In this document: positions 10,523 to 22,546 of the stretch, one piece after another
Numbering within the stretch: position 1 is the first letter of the stretch
Layout: each line of letters starts with the position of its first letter
From: Hexactinellida sp. DTS-2022
Lineage: Eukaryota; Porifera; Hexactinellida
Assembly (NCBI GenBank): GCA_028753945.1
Contig: JAPNXP010000018.1
Span: 1,674,001-1,738,000, forward strand
Reading direction: 5' to 3'
Length of the DNA: 64,000 bases
Notes under the pieces: generated by a model
Told to the model about the DNA's origin: nothing
What the model saw: only the letters and a program-made list of their open reading frames with translations
Databases searched by the model: none
Translations under genes and position numbers: made by a program

Positions 10523-12384
10523 ATTTTTTTGCCAAGTCATCATCACTATAAAGGTGTTAAATTATTTCAGAAAGGTGTTTCAGAATGCCACGACCCTTAG
10601 AGTGGTGGAAGTTTCCATTTAGCTCACTTTATTTGAGAGATATTTAAGTTTCAGTAGAATATAATATGTGCTGAGTCAGCATTTTTTAGGTGAGTGTTGG
10701 GTCATCACCAGGGTTTCATCCAGGCGTATGCGACGCGCCTGTAGGCGCGTAATTTCAAAAGGAAACTTTTCTAGGCGCGCGAAAATTGAGAGATGCTCCC
10801 ATAGACGTAATACAAATTGAGCATTTTAGGCGCGTGTGAGCGAGCTCTAACATAATCTAGGCGCGCGGGAAATTTTGCCTGGATGAAAGCCTGGTCATCA
10901 CCCAACATCAACCAACCCATTTTAAATATAGAATTCACAAAATTGTAAAAACACATTTTTATAACGATGTCATCATCACCTCAAGGTGTCAAGACCCACT
11001 TGTATAGGTGCTATGTGGCATAAGGATCAATTGATAAATTGGAAGTTTGTTTCTATCTTCTATAATCTCTTAGATTTATGATATTTAATTAATTAGTATA
11101 ATTATTAGTGTGCTTCTTCTAGTAAAAAACGTTATAGTAGGGTCCTACTATAGTTTTATACTATAAGTGCACACTATTGAATTTACCTCTGTCGGACTTC
11201 CGGCCGGCCGGCCGTACGCGATGGCCTGACTAAACCATTGGTGAGAGATTTAAAATTTGGACAAGAGATATAGAATTTTCTGGAGATGATCACCTCGAAG
11301 CCTGATTTCTCAATTTCGCTTTCGTTCGTCAGTTAAATCGAAATTTGTATTCTGGTCCAGTGACTCTTTAATAATTCGAATTAGTTATTGAAAATATAGA
11401 GGTTGTATTCTCCTAAGGATGTTCTTTCTATATATCATTTAAAATTATTAGGTCGCTAATCAATTCTACGTTTTATTAACGATTATTTACATAAATCAGC
11501 CATCTTCTCCATATTGTAATTACTCTATAGTATACTCAATACAATACAACATATTACATAAGCCTACTATCTGCTAGGATAATGACTGTTATTGATTGGT
11601 TTGTAAGTGATATGTGTTTCATACAAGTGCAATTGAAACACTTGGAAGTTGGAATATTTTACAAGTTGATGATGATGTCAATTTATTATTCAAGATAGCA
11701 ACGTAAATACTAGCACGTATTCCTAATTTCTATTTGTAATAATTAATCTTTAATTAATTTAATTAAACATTTGAAGTCTTCACAATTCAAACAATAATTA
11801 AATTATATTACATTAAGATAAATGTAATTTGAATATTGAAATTCTAGTTAAATTAAACATTGGGGAAGTGCAATCAGAAGGAGCACACTCCCATCCCGTC
11901 TGTGAGGGGTTTTTTAATAATTAATATTATTTATAATATAACACCAATTTCAATGTCAGCTTACAATTATTAAGTTAAATTATTTTCTCATAAATAATTA
12001 ATTAATTAATTTGGCTATCAAATTTCAATTCCGCACGCTCGATAACCCCTAATAAACAAATTGGAAGCATCTATATAAGTCATATACTGACTGAATTAAT
12101 TATAATTAATTACGTCAGTATATTTATAGGGCAACAGTATTCCTGCAGTAAATATAATCACATAATCGTCGTTGTTAAGGAATGTAAATCTTAGTTTTCA
12201 ATTAGAAAATAGAAGCCTACTCAATCTCACAAGTTGAATCAATATAATTATTACAAGTTGAAACAATAGAATTAGATTTCAAAGAAATTTCAAATCCCAT
12301 TTATGGCAGAAATAAACTCTTTATTGAAAGTTTTCTTCTCCCATCAGACGCAGAATTTTATGGTGAATCCAAATGTGAAAAAAA
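10523..12384. repeat. Repeat family R, copy 3, with insertions
   Basis: R-family sequence, no gene seen. It is interrupted by a hAT-type MITE (10709-10893) and by an insertion of about 800 bp (11108-11912). The latter is shown by comparison with the uninterrupted copy near 18660-18730. It has subterminal AGTGTGCTTCTTCT and its near-complement, and a CCGGCCGGCCGG tract, and it is not classified. Confidence 0.55.
10709..10893. mobile_element. hAT-type MITE, 185 bp
   Basis: Terminal inverted repeats CAGGGTTTCATCCAGGC and its near-perfect complement, flanked by the 8-bp target duplication GTCATCAC on both sides. The interior is rich in GGCGCG motifs. A relative with the same TIR core lies at 24894-25106. 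Confidence 0.85.
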
Positions 12385-12499
12385 TCCAAAATTGCAGCCT
12401 GTGCCGACGCATGTTCCTTTGGTGGCACTATATTTTGTTGGTGGTTTATTGATAGTGCCTCCAAAGGAACATGCTGTCGGCGCAGGCTGCAATTTTGGA
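12385..12499. repeat. Hairpin repeat H, copy 3
   Basis: Near-perfect stem-loop. The left flank joins directly to an upstream R block (GAATCCAAATGTGAAA), so about 300 bp present in other copies is missing here. Confidence 0.75.
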
Positions 12500-12863
12500 C
12501 TTTTTTTCGCCAAGTCATCAACGCCCAAGGTGTGAAGAACCATTTGTTATGTGGTCGGAGTCACAAGGAACAATTGTTGAATTTGAAGTTTGTTTCTATC
12601 ATAAACCATCTAGAGTTTATTGCCATTCATTCATTTTGTATTGATAATAAAATATATTAGTAGTAATTTATTTTAGCAATGTTATCCACGGTTGGTTGAG
12701 TTGAGTCAACAAATTCCTTATATTATGTTATTTTATTTAATCCATTGTCTAGTAATACTAGTATTAATGCCATTCATTCATTATGTATTGATAATAAGTT
12801 ATATTATTAGTTATTTATTTTAGCAATGTTATCCACGGTGATTTGAGTTTAGTCAACAAATTC
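12500..12863. repeat. R-family sequence with internal 110-bp duplication
   Basis: The segment GCCATTCATTCATT...ATGTTATCCACGGT occurs twice (about 12620-12690 and 12772-12840). No gene seen. Confidence 0.5.
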
Positions 12864-12871
12864 CTTATATG

Positions 12872-15800
12872 CAGTGGCGTATACAAGGGCGGGCCTGAGG
12901 GGCCTAGGCCCGCCCTAATGGACTCCAGGCCCGCCCTGCGAGATCTGGATTTTACCAAGAATTATTTTGTTTTTATTGATGCTTTTTGAAACAATATATA
13001 TTCTTTCAATTGTTGAACTAAATTACTTATTATTTGTGATCCATAAGTAATTCGTATATTAGTCTCTCAACTGAATCACCTTTATTTGATTCCTAACGGC
13101 CTATTCGATTAATAATTATGATGGAGCTAACTACATAGTTACTATAACTGTCTCTATTATCATTGTGTTTATTTTTATCATTTCCTATTTTAATTCCCTA
13201 TTTCCTCTTTACTTGTCTGTTTTTATTACTAGCTTGAAATATTCTTTTCTGATATTCAAATTTAAGTGTTATTTCTTTAACTTATTTCTCTTATTTTCTG
13301 AAGTGGAATTAATGTCTATTCAAAGGAAAAGAGCTTGCGAAGTTGATAGTCCTAGTATCATTGCCCCTTTATGGAGGGAAATTGAAAGTTTAGACACTAG
13401 TACTATTATCTCTCCAAGCATTGATAATACAGGGACATTCAATACCAGCTTATCTAATGATTTTCCATCTCTCGATCTTGTCACACATAGCCCATCTCTT
13501 TTGGTTGGTAACCAAGATGTACATATTGAGTCAGTCGCGTCTGGTCATGAAATCACTTCTGTCGAAAATACAATCAAAAGTATATGCCCTGCTGACATTT
13601 CTTCTGCTCCCTCTCAAATTCCAGTGCAACCTAATAGTACTTATCCCCCTACACATTACAAAGATGGAAAGAAACGAAAATTTAATGCTGACTGGTATTT
13701 AATCTATTCATGGTTAGAATACTCGGTTGAAAGAAAGTAAGAAACTATATTTATTGTTTCGCTTGCCGTCATTTTCCTACAGAATGTACACATGGTATTC
13801 ATTCTGTGAAAGTATTTTCTAGAGAAGGCTTTGGAGATTGGAAGCATGCTTCAGGAAGAAATGGTGCCTTGCAAAGACATGAAACTTCTATTGTACACAT
13901 AAAGTCTATTATAGCATGGAAAGAATACAAACTTCTTCAAGAGTCAAATAAAACTCTTCCAGATATGTTTAATTCGGCAAGGAAAGAAAATGTGAAAAAT
14001 AATAGGCATTACCTTAAGAGTGTCTGTGAAATACTTCTATTATGTAGTAGACTTGAAATTGGCTTAAGAGGCCATGATGAATCTCAGAAATCCCAAAATA
14101 GAGGGAACCTTTTGGAAATTTTTAATGTTTTGTCGAATCACGACGAGATATTAATGAAGCGCCTGAATGATGGCCCTCAGAATGCATTGTACATTTCACC
14201 GTTAATTCAGAATTCTCTATTGAACATAATGGGTAGTATGGTTCGAAGGAAAATTTGTGATGAAATTCGTAAATCTGTTTACTATTCAATTTTAGCAGAT
14301 GAAACAAAAGATGTAAGTAAGAAAGAACAACTCACCATTGTTCTTAGGTTTGTTGATGATAATGCTGTTATTCATGAAAACTTTTTAACTTTTGTGGAAG
14401 CTTCTGAGTTGAATGCTGCTGGATTAACAAGTTATATTCTCTCTGTACTTAAAGAACATAGGTTAGATCCTCAGAATATTGTTTCACAAGGGTATGATGG
14501 AGCATCCGTAATGAGTGGAAAATATAAAGGTGTACAACAAAGGATAAAAGAGATAGCTCCTCATGCTGAATATATCCATTGTTATGCACATACGTTAAAT
14601 TTAGTACTTGTGGATTCTACTAAGAGCAATCAATATGCAATGATTTCTTCATCTTACTGGAATCTCTGTATGTTTTCGTAAGTACATCTAAAGTACACAG
14701 TGTATTTTTAGAGAAGCAGAAAGAATTACATCTTCTTAGTCGGTTTCGTGAAATTAAAAAACTCTCTGACACTAGATGGGCATGTCGAGACAGTGCAATT
14801 AATGTAATTTGTATCACATATGATTCTCTTCTTGCCACTTTAGAAGAAATATCAGATGGAGGTGAACGACATAAAGCTTTTGAAGCCGATTGTTTGTTAA
14901 ATAAAGTGAACACTTTCTGGTTCATTCTACAATTAGTTATATTTGACAGATTATTAACATACACAAAGTCACTATCGGAAACTCTCCAAAAGGTTAACGT
15001 TGATTTATCAAAAGCTTCTGACTTGGTAATAGCAACTCAAGAAACTCTCAAATTATTTCATTCAGATTCTGAGTGGGAAAAGATTTTCGAACATGCGAAA
15101 AACGTAGCCAATGTTAATGGCATTGAAATTTCATTTTCTAAACCTACTAGGAAAAACGAGTTCCCTTATATTTGGAAGGGTTTACCCATATAACTAATAC
15201 ATCGTCATGTTCAAGAGACCCGCTAAGCAATAGCATACAGTTCAAGGATTATTTTTACTTCCCAATACTGGATTGCTTTATTGAAGAACTAGATAAAAGG
15301 TTCAATGCTAAAAACTTAAACCTTATGCGTGCAATTCATGCTTTACAACCAGATTCTGCAGGATTTTTGAATGCCGAATTATTGAAAGGTTTATCAGTCA
15401 GTTATTCCATAGATCATGAATCTCTAACTTTAGAAATCACTCTTGCTAGACGTGCTCTAGTTAATTACGAAATGGATAGTATTCGTGATGTGTTAATAGA
15501 GTTAACTCCTTTAAAGGTTGCATTCCCTAATTTGATAAAAGTAATTCAGATTGCCTTGACAATTTGTGTAAGTACTGCTAGTTGCGAAAGGAGTTTTTCG
15601 GCTCTCAAAAGGATAAAAACATATTTAAGATCAACACTAGCCGAACAGAGATTGAATGATCTTAGTATCCTCTCTATTGAGAGAGAAATTGCAACTGGTA
15701 TCTCTTTAGAAGATGTTATAACAGAATTTGCATATCAAGAGAAACATCGGATTGATTTAATTTAATTACATTATTCATTATGTAGCAACCTTGAGATTAT

Positions 15801-15910
15801 TTTATATTAGATCTTTCATGTAATGTGCGCTATCATAACTTATGCCTTTTGTATAAATATAGCGTGCCCAACCTAGGCCCGCACCACAGAAAATCCTGGT
15901 TACGCCACTG
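12872..15910 (+). mobile_element. Autonomous-type hAT transposon, 3.04 kb, damaged
   Basis: Termini begin CAGTGGCGTA and end with the complement, flanked by perfect 8-bp duplications CTTATATG (12864-12871 and 15911-15918). The paralogous R sequence near 1310-1380 shows the empty site (AAATTCCTTATATTATATT). It carries a ZMYM1-like hAT transposase gene. Length, TIR and target duplication are typical of hAT elements. Confidence 0.93.
13312..15765 (+). pseudogene. hAT transposase (TTF zinc finger, ZMYM1-like), about three frameshifts
   Basis: From ATG 13312 the N-terminus leads to a TTF-type zinc finger (FNADWYLIYSWLEYS, then after a frame change near 13745 YCFACRHFPTECTHG). The catalytic region follows with hAT signatures (SILADETKDVSKKEQ; SQGYDGASVMSGKYKG; HCYAHTLNLVLVD). 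Another frame change lies near 14640, after which the frame continues to 15193, with a third at about 15175-15190. The C-terminal dimerisation domain is clear (CERSFSALKRIKTYLRS) and the protein ends at 15765. Each break is a small shift with few stops nearby, so the element died recently. It is a plain DNA transposon gene, not a host gene. Confidence 0.85.
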
Positions 15911-15918
15911 CTTATATG

Positions 15919-16989
15919 TATTATTATATTTTATTCAATCCATTGTATAGTAATACTACAATTAAATAGAAGCCAGCTGGAATTTCTAAGTTGAATCAAT
16001 ATAATTATCGCAAGTTGAAACAATGGAATTAGATTCAATATAATTATTACAAGTTGAAACAATGGAATTGATTTAACAGTTTTACTGAATCTGAAGTGTG
16101 AGGAAATACAGGAGATTGGTACCCCAATTAAGGCACAAATCTAGGCCAAATTGAAATTTTTTGATTTGATAAAAGGTGTAGAATTTAATTCTCTATCCGT
16201 ACATGTAAAATTTATCAAGCTCACTATTAATTATTTAATGTTATGAGCCATAATTAGTTTAAATAGGTATTAAATTATTTGATAAAAAATCGTAACCCCA
16301 GGTGCAAATTAGACGGTCATTTCGCAACTACATGCCAAATTTCAGCCCTTAATGTATACTGGTGTCGCAGGGGCGTAGATCCGTAATTTTTCTGGGGGGG
16401 ATGGAGAATTAAAAACTAGCACTTTGCGACATATGACACAGATGAATATGCCCAAATCGGATTTATCATACTTCATAACAAACGAATAGATAGACAATAA
16501 TAGAAACAGTTAACACTATACTGAGACACACATTGAAATGTTTTCTCAAAGAAAATCATTACTTAGTAAATATAAAACAACTATCAAAGTGATAATTATT
16601 CGAAGAGCCTTTACGAGTGAGAATTAATTATAAGCATGAGAAAGATTATTTACAAGTATACATTAATCGGGATTCTTGTATTTATTTCAATGAGTAGAAT
16701 TAGGAAATGACATCTCAGAATCATTTCTTTGATGACATACTCGAGACCAGTGTAATTTCAATATAACAAGACTTTACAAGAGTATAATCTGCTGAAACTC
16801 AAAACTATTGTGAGCCAAAAATCATATATGTAAATATATCCAACCCTAAATGTAGGGGGGGATGATTACATAGAGCATCCCCCCCAAGCTAATGAGTGGG
16901 GGGGATATATCCCCCCCATCCCCCCCGGGATCTACGCCCCTGCTGGTGTGGCCAGGGCACCTGCTACGGAGAAATAATAATAATAATAA
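15919..16989. repeat. Repeat family R, copy 4 (first part), interrupted by hAT MITE
   Basis: R sequence resumes directly after the hAT target duplication and runs to the GGCCAGGGCACCTGC box. A 575-bp MITE (16368-16942) is inserted just before that box. Confidence 0.6.
16368..16942. mobile_element. hAT-type MITE with CAGGGGCGTAGATCC ends, 575 bp
   Basis: Inverted termini CAGGGGCGTAGATCC/GGATCTACGCCCCTG. Flanks CTGGTGTC and CTGGTGTG match at 7 of 8 positions, and the uninterrupted R copy 2 (TATACAGGTGTGGCC at about 1785) is the empty site. G and C homopolymer tracts lie next to each terminus. No ORF. Confidence 0.8.
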
Positions 16990-17103
16990 TCCAAAATTGC
17001 AGCCTGTGCCGACGCATGTTCCTTTGGTGGCACTATATTTTGGTTGTGGTTTATTGATAGTGCCTCCAAAGGAACATGCTGTCGGCACAGGCTGCAATTT
17101 TGG
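16990..17103. repeat. Hairpin repeat H, copy 4
   Basis: Near-perfect stem-loop preceded by the TACGGAGAAATAATAATAAT box, as in copy 1. Confidence 0.75.
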
Positions 17104-18178
17104 ATTTTTTTCGCCATGTCATCATCACTATGAAGGTGTTAAATTAGTCCAGAAAGGTGTTTCAGAAGGCAACGACCCTTAGAGTGGTGGAAGTTCCCAT
17201 TTTGCTCACTTCGTTTCAAAGATATTCAAGTTTCAGTACAAAATAATAAGTGATGAGTCAGCATTTTTTATGTGCGTGTTGGGTGATCACCCAAAACCAA
17301 CCGACCCATTTGAATTTTTTAATTCACAAAATTGTGAAAACACATTTATTTTACGATGTTATAAACACCTCAAGGTGTCAAGACCCATTTGTAGAGGTGG
17401 TACGTGGCATAAGGATCAATTGATAAATTGGAACTTGGAAGTTTGTCTCCATCTTGTATAATCTCTGAGATTTATCAAATTTGGCTAATTTGTCTAAATA
17501 TTTAATTTATTTATTAATAATTTAACATCATTATTATGTACAGCAAAATATATTAAGTTCAATTATTTGCACTTATTATTAATTTAAATCGAATTTCACT
17601 ATCATATTTGATTTCAGCGCACTCGATAACCCCAATAATATAATTGGAACCGTCTCTATAAGTTAAACACAGAGATAATTAATTAGAATAAAATATGTCA
17701 TGTATCCATTGTGCAAAAATATTCTCGGAGAAGTAAATTTAATCACATAATCTGTCGTTGTTATGGAATGTAAAATCTTAGTTTTCATTTGGAAAATAGA
17801 AGCCTACTCGATCTCACAAGTTGAATCAATAGAATTTGATTCAACACTTTCAATTGAACTGAAGTGTTAGTAAACAAAAGAAACTTGCAACTCAATTGTG
17901 GCATAAACTAAGCACAATTTGAAAATTCGTGTACTGTGACAAGGTGTAGAATTTAATTCTCCATCGAATGCATATGCATATAATTTTAATTTTCGGGCTC
18001 TATTTATTGTACCTGTGGTAACATTAAACAGGTGTGAAAATGTGTCCAGAGGAATGTAATAAAAAATTGTGACCCCAAGTGCACATCTGTAACCCATAAG
18101 ACACCTGTCCTAAAAATTTCAGTTCTTAGTTTATAAAACTCTGTTCTGTGGACGATCTACGGACCAAAAATAATAAAA
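17104..18178. repeat. Repeat family R, copies 4 (end) and 5 (start)
   Basis: One unit passes directly into the next at about 17815 (CTACTCGATCTCACAAGTTGAATCAATAG). No gene seen; short frames here are chance. Confidence 0.6.
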
Positions 18179-18293
18179 TCCAAAATTGCAGCCTGTGCCG
18201 ACGCATGCTCCTTTGGTGGCACTATATTTTGTTGGTAGTTTATTGATAGTGCCTCCAAAGAAACATGCTGTCGGCGCAAGCTGCAATTTTGGA
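18179..18293. repeat. Hairpin repeat H, copy 5
   Basis: Stem-loop preceded by CTACGGACCAAAAATAATAAAA, the same slot as in copies 1 and 4. Confidence 0.75.
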
Positions 18294-19089
18294 TTATTTT
18301 TTTTCGCCAATTCATCATCACTATAAAGGTGTTATATTATTTCAGTAAGGTATTTCAGAATGCTACGACCCTTAGAGTGGTGGAAGTTTCCATTTAGTTC
18401 ACTTCATTTTAGAGATATTCAAGTTTGAGTAGAATATAATAGCTAATGACTCAGCATATTTTATGTGAGTGTTGGGTCATCACCCAACATCAACTAACCT
18501 ATTTTAAATATCGAATTAGCAAAATTGTAAAAACACATTTTTTTAACGATGTCATCATCACCTCAAGGTGTCAAGACCCACTTGTATAGGTGGCACGTGC
18601 CATAAGGACCAATTGATGAATTGAAAGTTTGTTTCTATCTTCTATGATCTCTGAGATTTATGATATTTAATTAATTAGTATAAATAATTATTAATAATAT
18701 TTATAATTTAACACCAATTTCAATGTCAACTTATATTTATTAAGTTTAATTATTTTGTCATAAATAATTAATTAATTAATTTGGCTATCAAATTTCAATT
18801 CCGCACACTCGATAACCCCTAATAAACAAATTGGGAGCATCTATATAAGTCATATACTGACTTAATTAATTATTATTAATTACGTCAGTATATTAACAGT
18901 GCAAGAGTATTCTTGCAGAAGGAAATATAATCACATAATCTGTCGTTGTTGTGGAATGTAAAATCTTAGGTTTCAATTAGAAAATAGAAGCCTACTCGAT
19001 CTCACAAGTGAGACACCTGTCCCATGAGACACCTGTCCTGAAATTTTGGGTTCTTAGTTAATTAAACTCTGTTCAGTAGAGAGGCTACG
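18294..19089. repeat. Repeat family R, copy 5 (end)
   Basis: Ends at GAGGCTACGGACCAATAATA, after which the palindromic minisatellite takes the place of a hairpin. Confidence 0.6.
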
Positions 19090-19525
19090 GACCAATAATA
19101 TACCAAAGCACTAAGACCAATACTGGGCCACTATACTATAGTCGGCACAGTAATAATATACCAAAGCACTAAGACCAATACTGGGCCACTATACTATAGT
19201 ATAGTCGGCACAGTAATAACTAACCAAGGCAGTAAGATTAGAACTGGGCCACTATACTATAGTATAGTCGGCACAGTAAAAATAAAGGCAGTGATTCCAA
19301 TACTGGGCCACTATACTATAGTATAGTCGGCACAGTAATAAAGGCAGTGATTCCAATACTGGGCCACTATACTAAAGTATAGTCGGCACAGTAATAACTA
19401 ACCAAGGCAGTAAGATTAGAACTGGGCCACTATACTATAGTATAGTCGGCACAGTAAAAATAAAAATAATAAAGGCAGTGATTCCAATACTGGGCCACTA
19501 TACTATAGTATAGTCGGCACAGTAA
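19090..19525. repeat. Palindromic minisatellite P, second array, 7 copies
   Basis: Same unit as 1838-2517. One copy has a shortened palindrome (19130-19145) and one a single mismatch (CTAAAG). The two alternative 5' segments are intermixed, as in the first array. Confidence 0.9.
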
Positions 19526-19671
19526 CAAGTAGTATCCTAGTTACAACTTACTATTTTCGTCCATAAAACGTATATATGCTGGTTTATATATATTCATTCT
19601 CATTATATATTCGGAAAATGTATACTAAGTAATATTAGCAAATTATCTTCATTTTCTCATACGGTAGTTCT

Positions 19672-20189
19672 GTTTTGACGGAAATGGACCCCCTACAGAT
19701 TTGGACCGGGGGGTCCATTTCCGTCAAATATGTAAAATATAGATAGTGTTTGCCGGATTTGGGCCCCCTTTACAGATTTGGACCCCCCTTTAATAACATA
19801 GTAATTAACCTACGTGTATGAGTTTACTAAACTCAATTTTACTTATTGTAATCTTCATTAATTTCTCCAATTTTTGGAGTTGCCTGTAATCAAGGGGCCT
19901 GAGTTTCACAGATATACACAATTATTAACTTGAGTGCTCAGTATATCTTTGTTGTTAGTGTATTGATAAATGACACAAATTTACAGAAATGTTCAAATAA
20001 GAGTAATATCAAGAGAGTTGGGAAGTAAGCATGTATGATGACAAACAGGAAGTAAAGGCTCAATAATGATGACTTGATTATCAAGTTAAAGGGGGGTCCA
20101 AATCCGGCAAACACTATCTATATTTTACATATTTGACGGAAATGGACCCCCCGGTCCAAATCTGTAGGGGGGTCCATTTCCGTCAAAAC
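19672..20189. mobile_element. Compound foldback MITE, 518 bp
   Basis: Arms of about 110 bp (19672-19790 and 20085-20189) are near-perfect inverted copies. Each arm is itself palindromic, with TTTGACGGAAATGGACCCCC and its complement, giving four copies per element. The flanks show a 6-bp duplication AGTTCT. A short ORF inside is a by-product of the repeats. Confidence 0.8.
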
Positions 20190-20900
20190 AGTTCTTTAGA
20201 CTCGAATTGTATATTTTGTATATTTGTGATGTCATCGATAAATGGCGCCTAAACAGCTTAACCACAATTCTCAGATTCTCAAAAGTGATTCCATTGGACT
20301 CGCAATGGTTGATTACCCGATACACAATGTAAATTATGCCAATAGGAAGCATAGTTTAGCTTAAAATGAAATTACAAAACTGGACTTTTATTTTCTACTA
20401 TAATTGGGCAGCATGTATTAGTACGTAAAGCCGTGACCACGGTATAGCCTATTATATACGGCTATTATTATATACTACATACCGTATTTATTCGAATAGT
20501 AGCCTAGACGATTATTGATTTTTAGGTCATTTTCTGACCAATAATTTTTGTGAGTTTTCGAGAGTATCCATGTTGATACAATTTATTTAGTAGAGTCGGT
20601 TGATAATCGTATTGCGACTAATATTAGATAAAGAAATTTACTCAGGGTACCGGTAGTAAATTTGTATTTGCTAATTGGGGGGGCTATTATTGGAGGTAGG
20701 CGATTATTCGAATAGGGGCTACTATTAGAGTATATACGGATGCTGCCGAATCATGTGTGTAGTATAGCCGTATATAAATCATCAGGCCATGAGCAAGTTC
20801 ATGGAATGCTATTATATTTATTATTAGGAATTAAACCACTGATATAATTTATAATTTTGCTCAACTTTGTTTATAGATGCTAATTGTGCACAAGTAAGTC
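20190..20900. other. Intergenic, one TIR-flanked repeat
   Basis: No gene seen. About 20479-20741 is bounded by inverted CCGTATTTATTCGAATAGTAGCC-like ends and looks like a short non-autonomous transposon. The remainder is the upstream flank of the fucosyltransferase gene, without an obvious TATA box. Confidence 0.4.
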
Positions 20901-22100
20901 ATGAGTAAATACACTCTGTTACTTTATTTCCTATGTGATTGTATATGGATAATACATACCATCCAAGTTAAGATGGTGCCTGAATATTTCTGGGACTATC
21001 ACCACGGGGGAGACTTTACAGACAAGTGTAATATGTCATGTGTATTAGCAGAGAATCCACTTCAACCAGATGCCGTATTTTTCAGGTCAATGGGTAATGG
21101 GCATGTTACTGATGCAATAAATTATGAAACCAAAATCCCCATAAAAATCCTGGGCTCATTGGAACCTCAACACTATTATCAATTGCATAAAATCCAATAC
21201 TTGGACCAGTTTTTCCAGGGCACAGCACTCCTTGATTGGACATCGGATGTGCCATGGCTCTTGATGTATGATATGGATGAAATGAAGGCGGTTGAAATGC
21301 CAGAAAATCCAGCACCAAAGGTTACATTTGTGGCTAGGAATTGCAATCCAATGAATAATCGTATGGACTATGTGAAGGCCATTGATAACTTGATTGGCGT
21401 GGTAGCAATGGGAGACTGTTATCATAACACACCATGGCCACAATGTAGTGGAAGAGAGTGCACTAAGGTAGAAGCGATTCGAGGCTATAAGATCCATCTA
21501 GCTTTTGAGAATGGCGACTCACCCAATTTTGTGACTGACAAAATTTATCAAGTATTAGCTGCTGGAGTACTACCTGTGTGGATGGGGACTCGAGACATTG
21601 CAGAGGCTGTGCCTAGAGGCTCCTACATCGATGTAGCTAACTTCAATACCCCTGACGAAGTAGCGCAGTATCTTACAAAGGTTCTGTCTAATGATGATAT
21701 CTATCAGAGCTACTTTGAATGGAAGGGGAAACCTTTTGATAAGGAGTTTGAGGATAGGTTTAGAGTTCTATGGACAGTTCCGTTTGAGTGCAGAATGTGT
21801 AGATTCATTGAGGCTCTACAGAAGGATTGGGAATGGGACCAAATACATCAAGTATCAATTATTTCTGGAGATAATCCAAATGTATTTAGTGGAAATAATA
21901 CTCCAATTAAACAGAAGGGAATGCGAAAACAAAAAAATGGAAGCACCAACCCATTACCCCCCCTCTTATTTGGCGCTCCTCAGCCTCAATCAGGTAACGA
22001 TGCAAACTTATTTGTCTGGATATTTCTCCCATTTTCTGTTTTTTTCTTCACTATATGCCTCATCTTTAAAAAACTAATTTCAAGGTTCTTTCTACGCTAG
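20901..22100 (+). CDS. GT10 alpha-fucosyltransferase, C-terminal TM helix
   Basis: A 399-residue single-exon ORF. GT10 enzymes transfer fucose from GDP-fucose to acceptor glycans, usually in the Golgi. The diagnostic nucleotide-sugar segment is HLAFENGDSPNFVTDK followed by IYQVLAAGVLPVWMG (residues about 200-230). Also family-like are the HHGGDFTDKCNMSC stretch and the segment FVARNCNPMNNRMDYV. A hydrophobic N-terminal segment (residues about 5-22) could be a signal anchor. Unusually, a second hydrophobic helix sits at the extreme C-terminus (LFVWIFLPFSVFFFTICLIF, about 369-388) followed by basic residues. An in-frame TAA two codons upstream fixes ATG 20901 as the first possible start of this exon; an upstream non-coding exon is possible. 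Acceptor and linkage specificity (for example alpha-1,3) cannot be read from the sequence. Confidence 0.9.
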   Translation: MSKYTLLLYFLCDCIWIIHTIQVKMVPEYFWDYHHGGDFTDKCNMSCVLAENPLQPDAVFFRSMGNGHVTDAINYETKIPIKILGSLEPQHYYQLHKIQYLDQFFQGTALLDWTSDVPWLLMYDMDEMKAVEMPENPAPKVTFVARNCNPMNNRMDYVKAIDNLIGVVAMGDCYHNTPWPQCSGRECTKVEAIRGYKIHLAFENGDSPNFVTDKIYQVLAAGVLPVWMGTRDIAEAVPRGSYIDVANFNTPDEVAQYLTKVLSNDDIYQSYFEWKGKPFDKEFEDRFRVLWTVPFECRMCRFIEALQKDWEWDQIHQVSIISGDNPNVFSGNNTPIKQKGMRKQKNGSTNPLPPLLFGAPQPQSGNDANLFVWIFLPFSVFFFTICLIFKKLISRFFLR

Positions 22101-22216
22101 GTTGCTGTACCTTACTATTTTTGTGAGATATGGTTTACAATTGATTACGTTTTTTTATAATATGTTATAATTGAGGAAGATCTTTATAAATGTACATATT
22201 AACATTTGTGTGTGTG

Positions 22217-22222
22217 AATAAA
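22217..22222 (+). terminator. Polyadenylation signal AATAAA
   Basis: Canonical hexamer 117 nt past the fucosyltransferase stop codon, after a TG-rich stretch. Confidence 0.55.
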
Positions 22223-22239
22223 CGAATAGATTGTAACAT

Positions 22240-22546
22240 AGGCGTCAAGTTTTGGAAAATATTATCAAAGATTGGGGGGGGGGGCCACTTCGGGGGGTCT
22301 GGGGGGGGGGGGCACTGGGAGGTTTACTAAATATTTCCAGATTTGTTTCTTCAGAAACAAAATCTGGATATATTGAGTAAAAAAACGTGATGCTCACCCT
22401 CTATCATCCCTTTGTCGATCAAAAGGACCACTTTCATATAAAAATTAAATCCACCGAAAGGTCCGGGAGGTCGCTCCCAGTGATCCCCCAGCCCCTCAAT
22501 CAGCAATATGGGGGGGGGCGATCAACAATATTGATCATTCAATTCG
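22240..22546. repeat. G-tract repeat, unclassified
   Basis: Long G homopolymers (22267-22318, 22510-22520) in an otherwise AT-rich stretch. No convincing termini and no gene. Confidence 0.4.

Noticed and set aside
11108-11912. Complete transposon with AGTGTGCTTCTTCT ends
   Set aside because: An insertion is supported by the empty R copy, but the matching termini are not at the insertion edges and no target duplication is seen.
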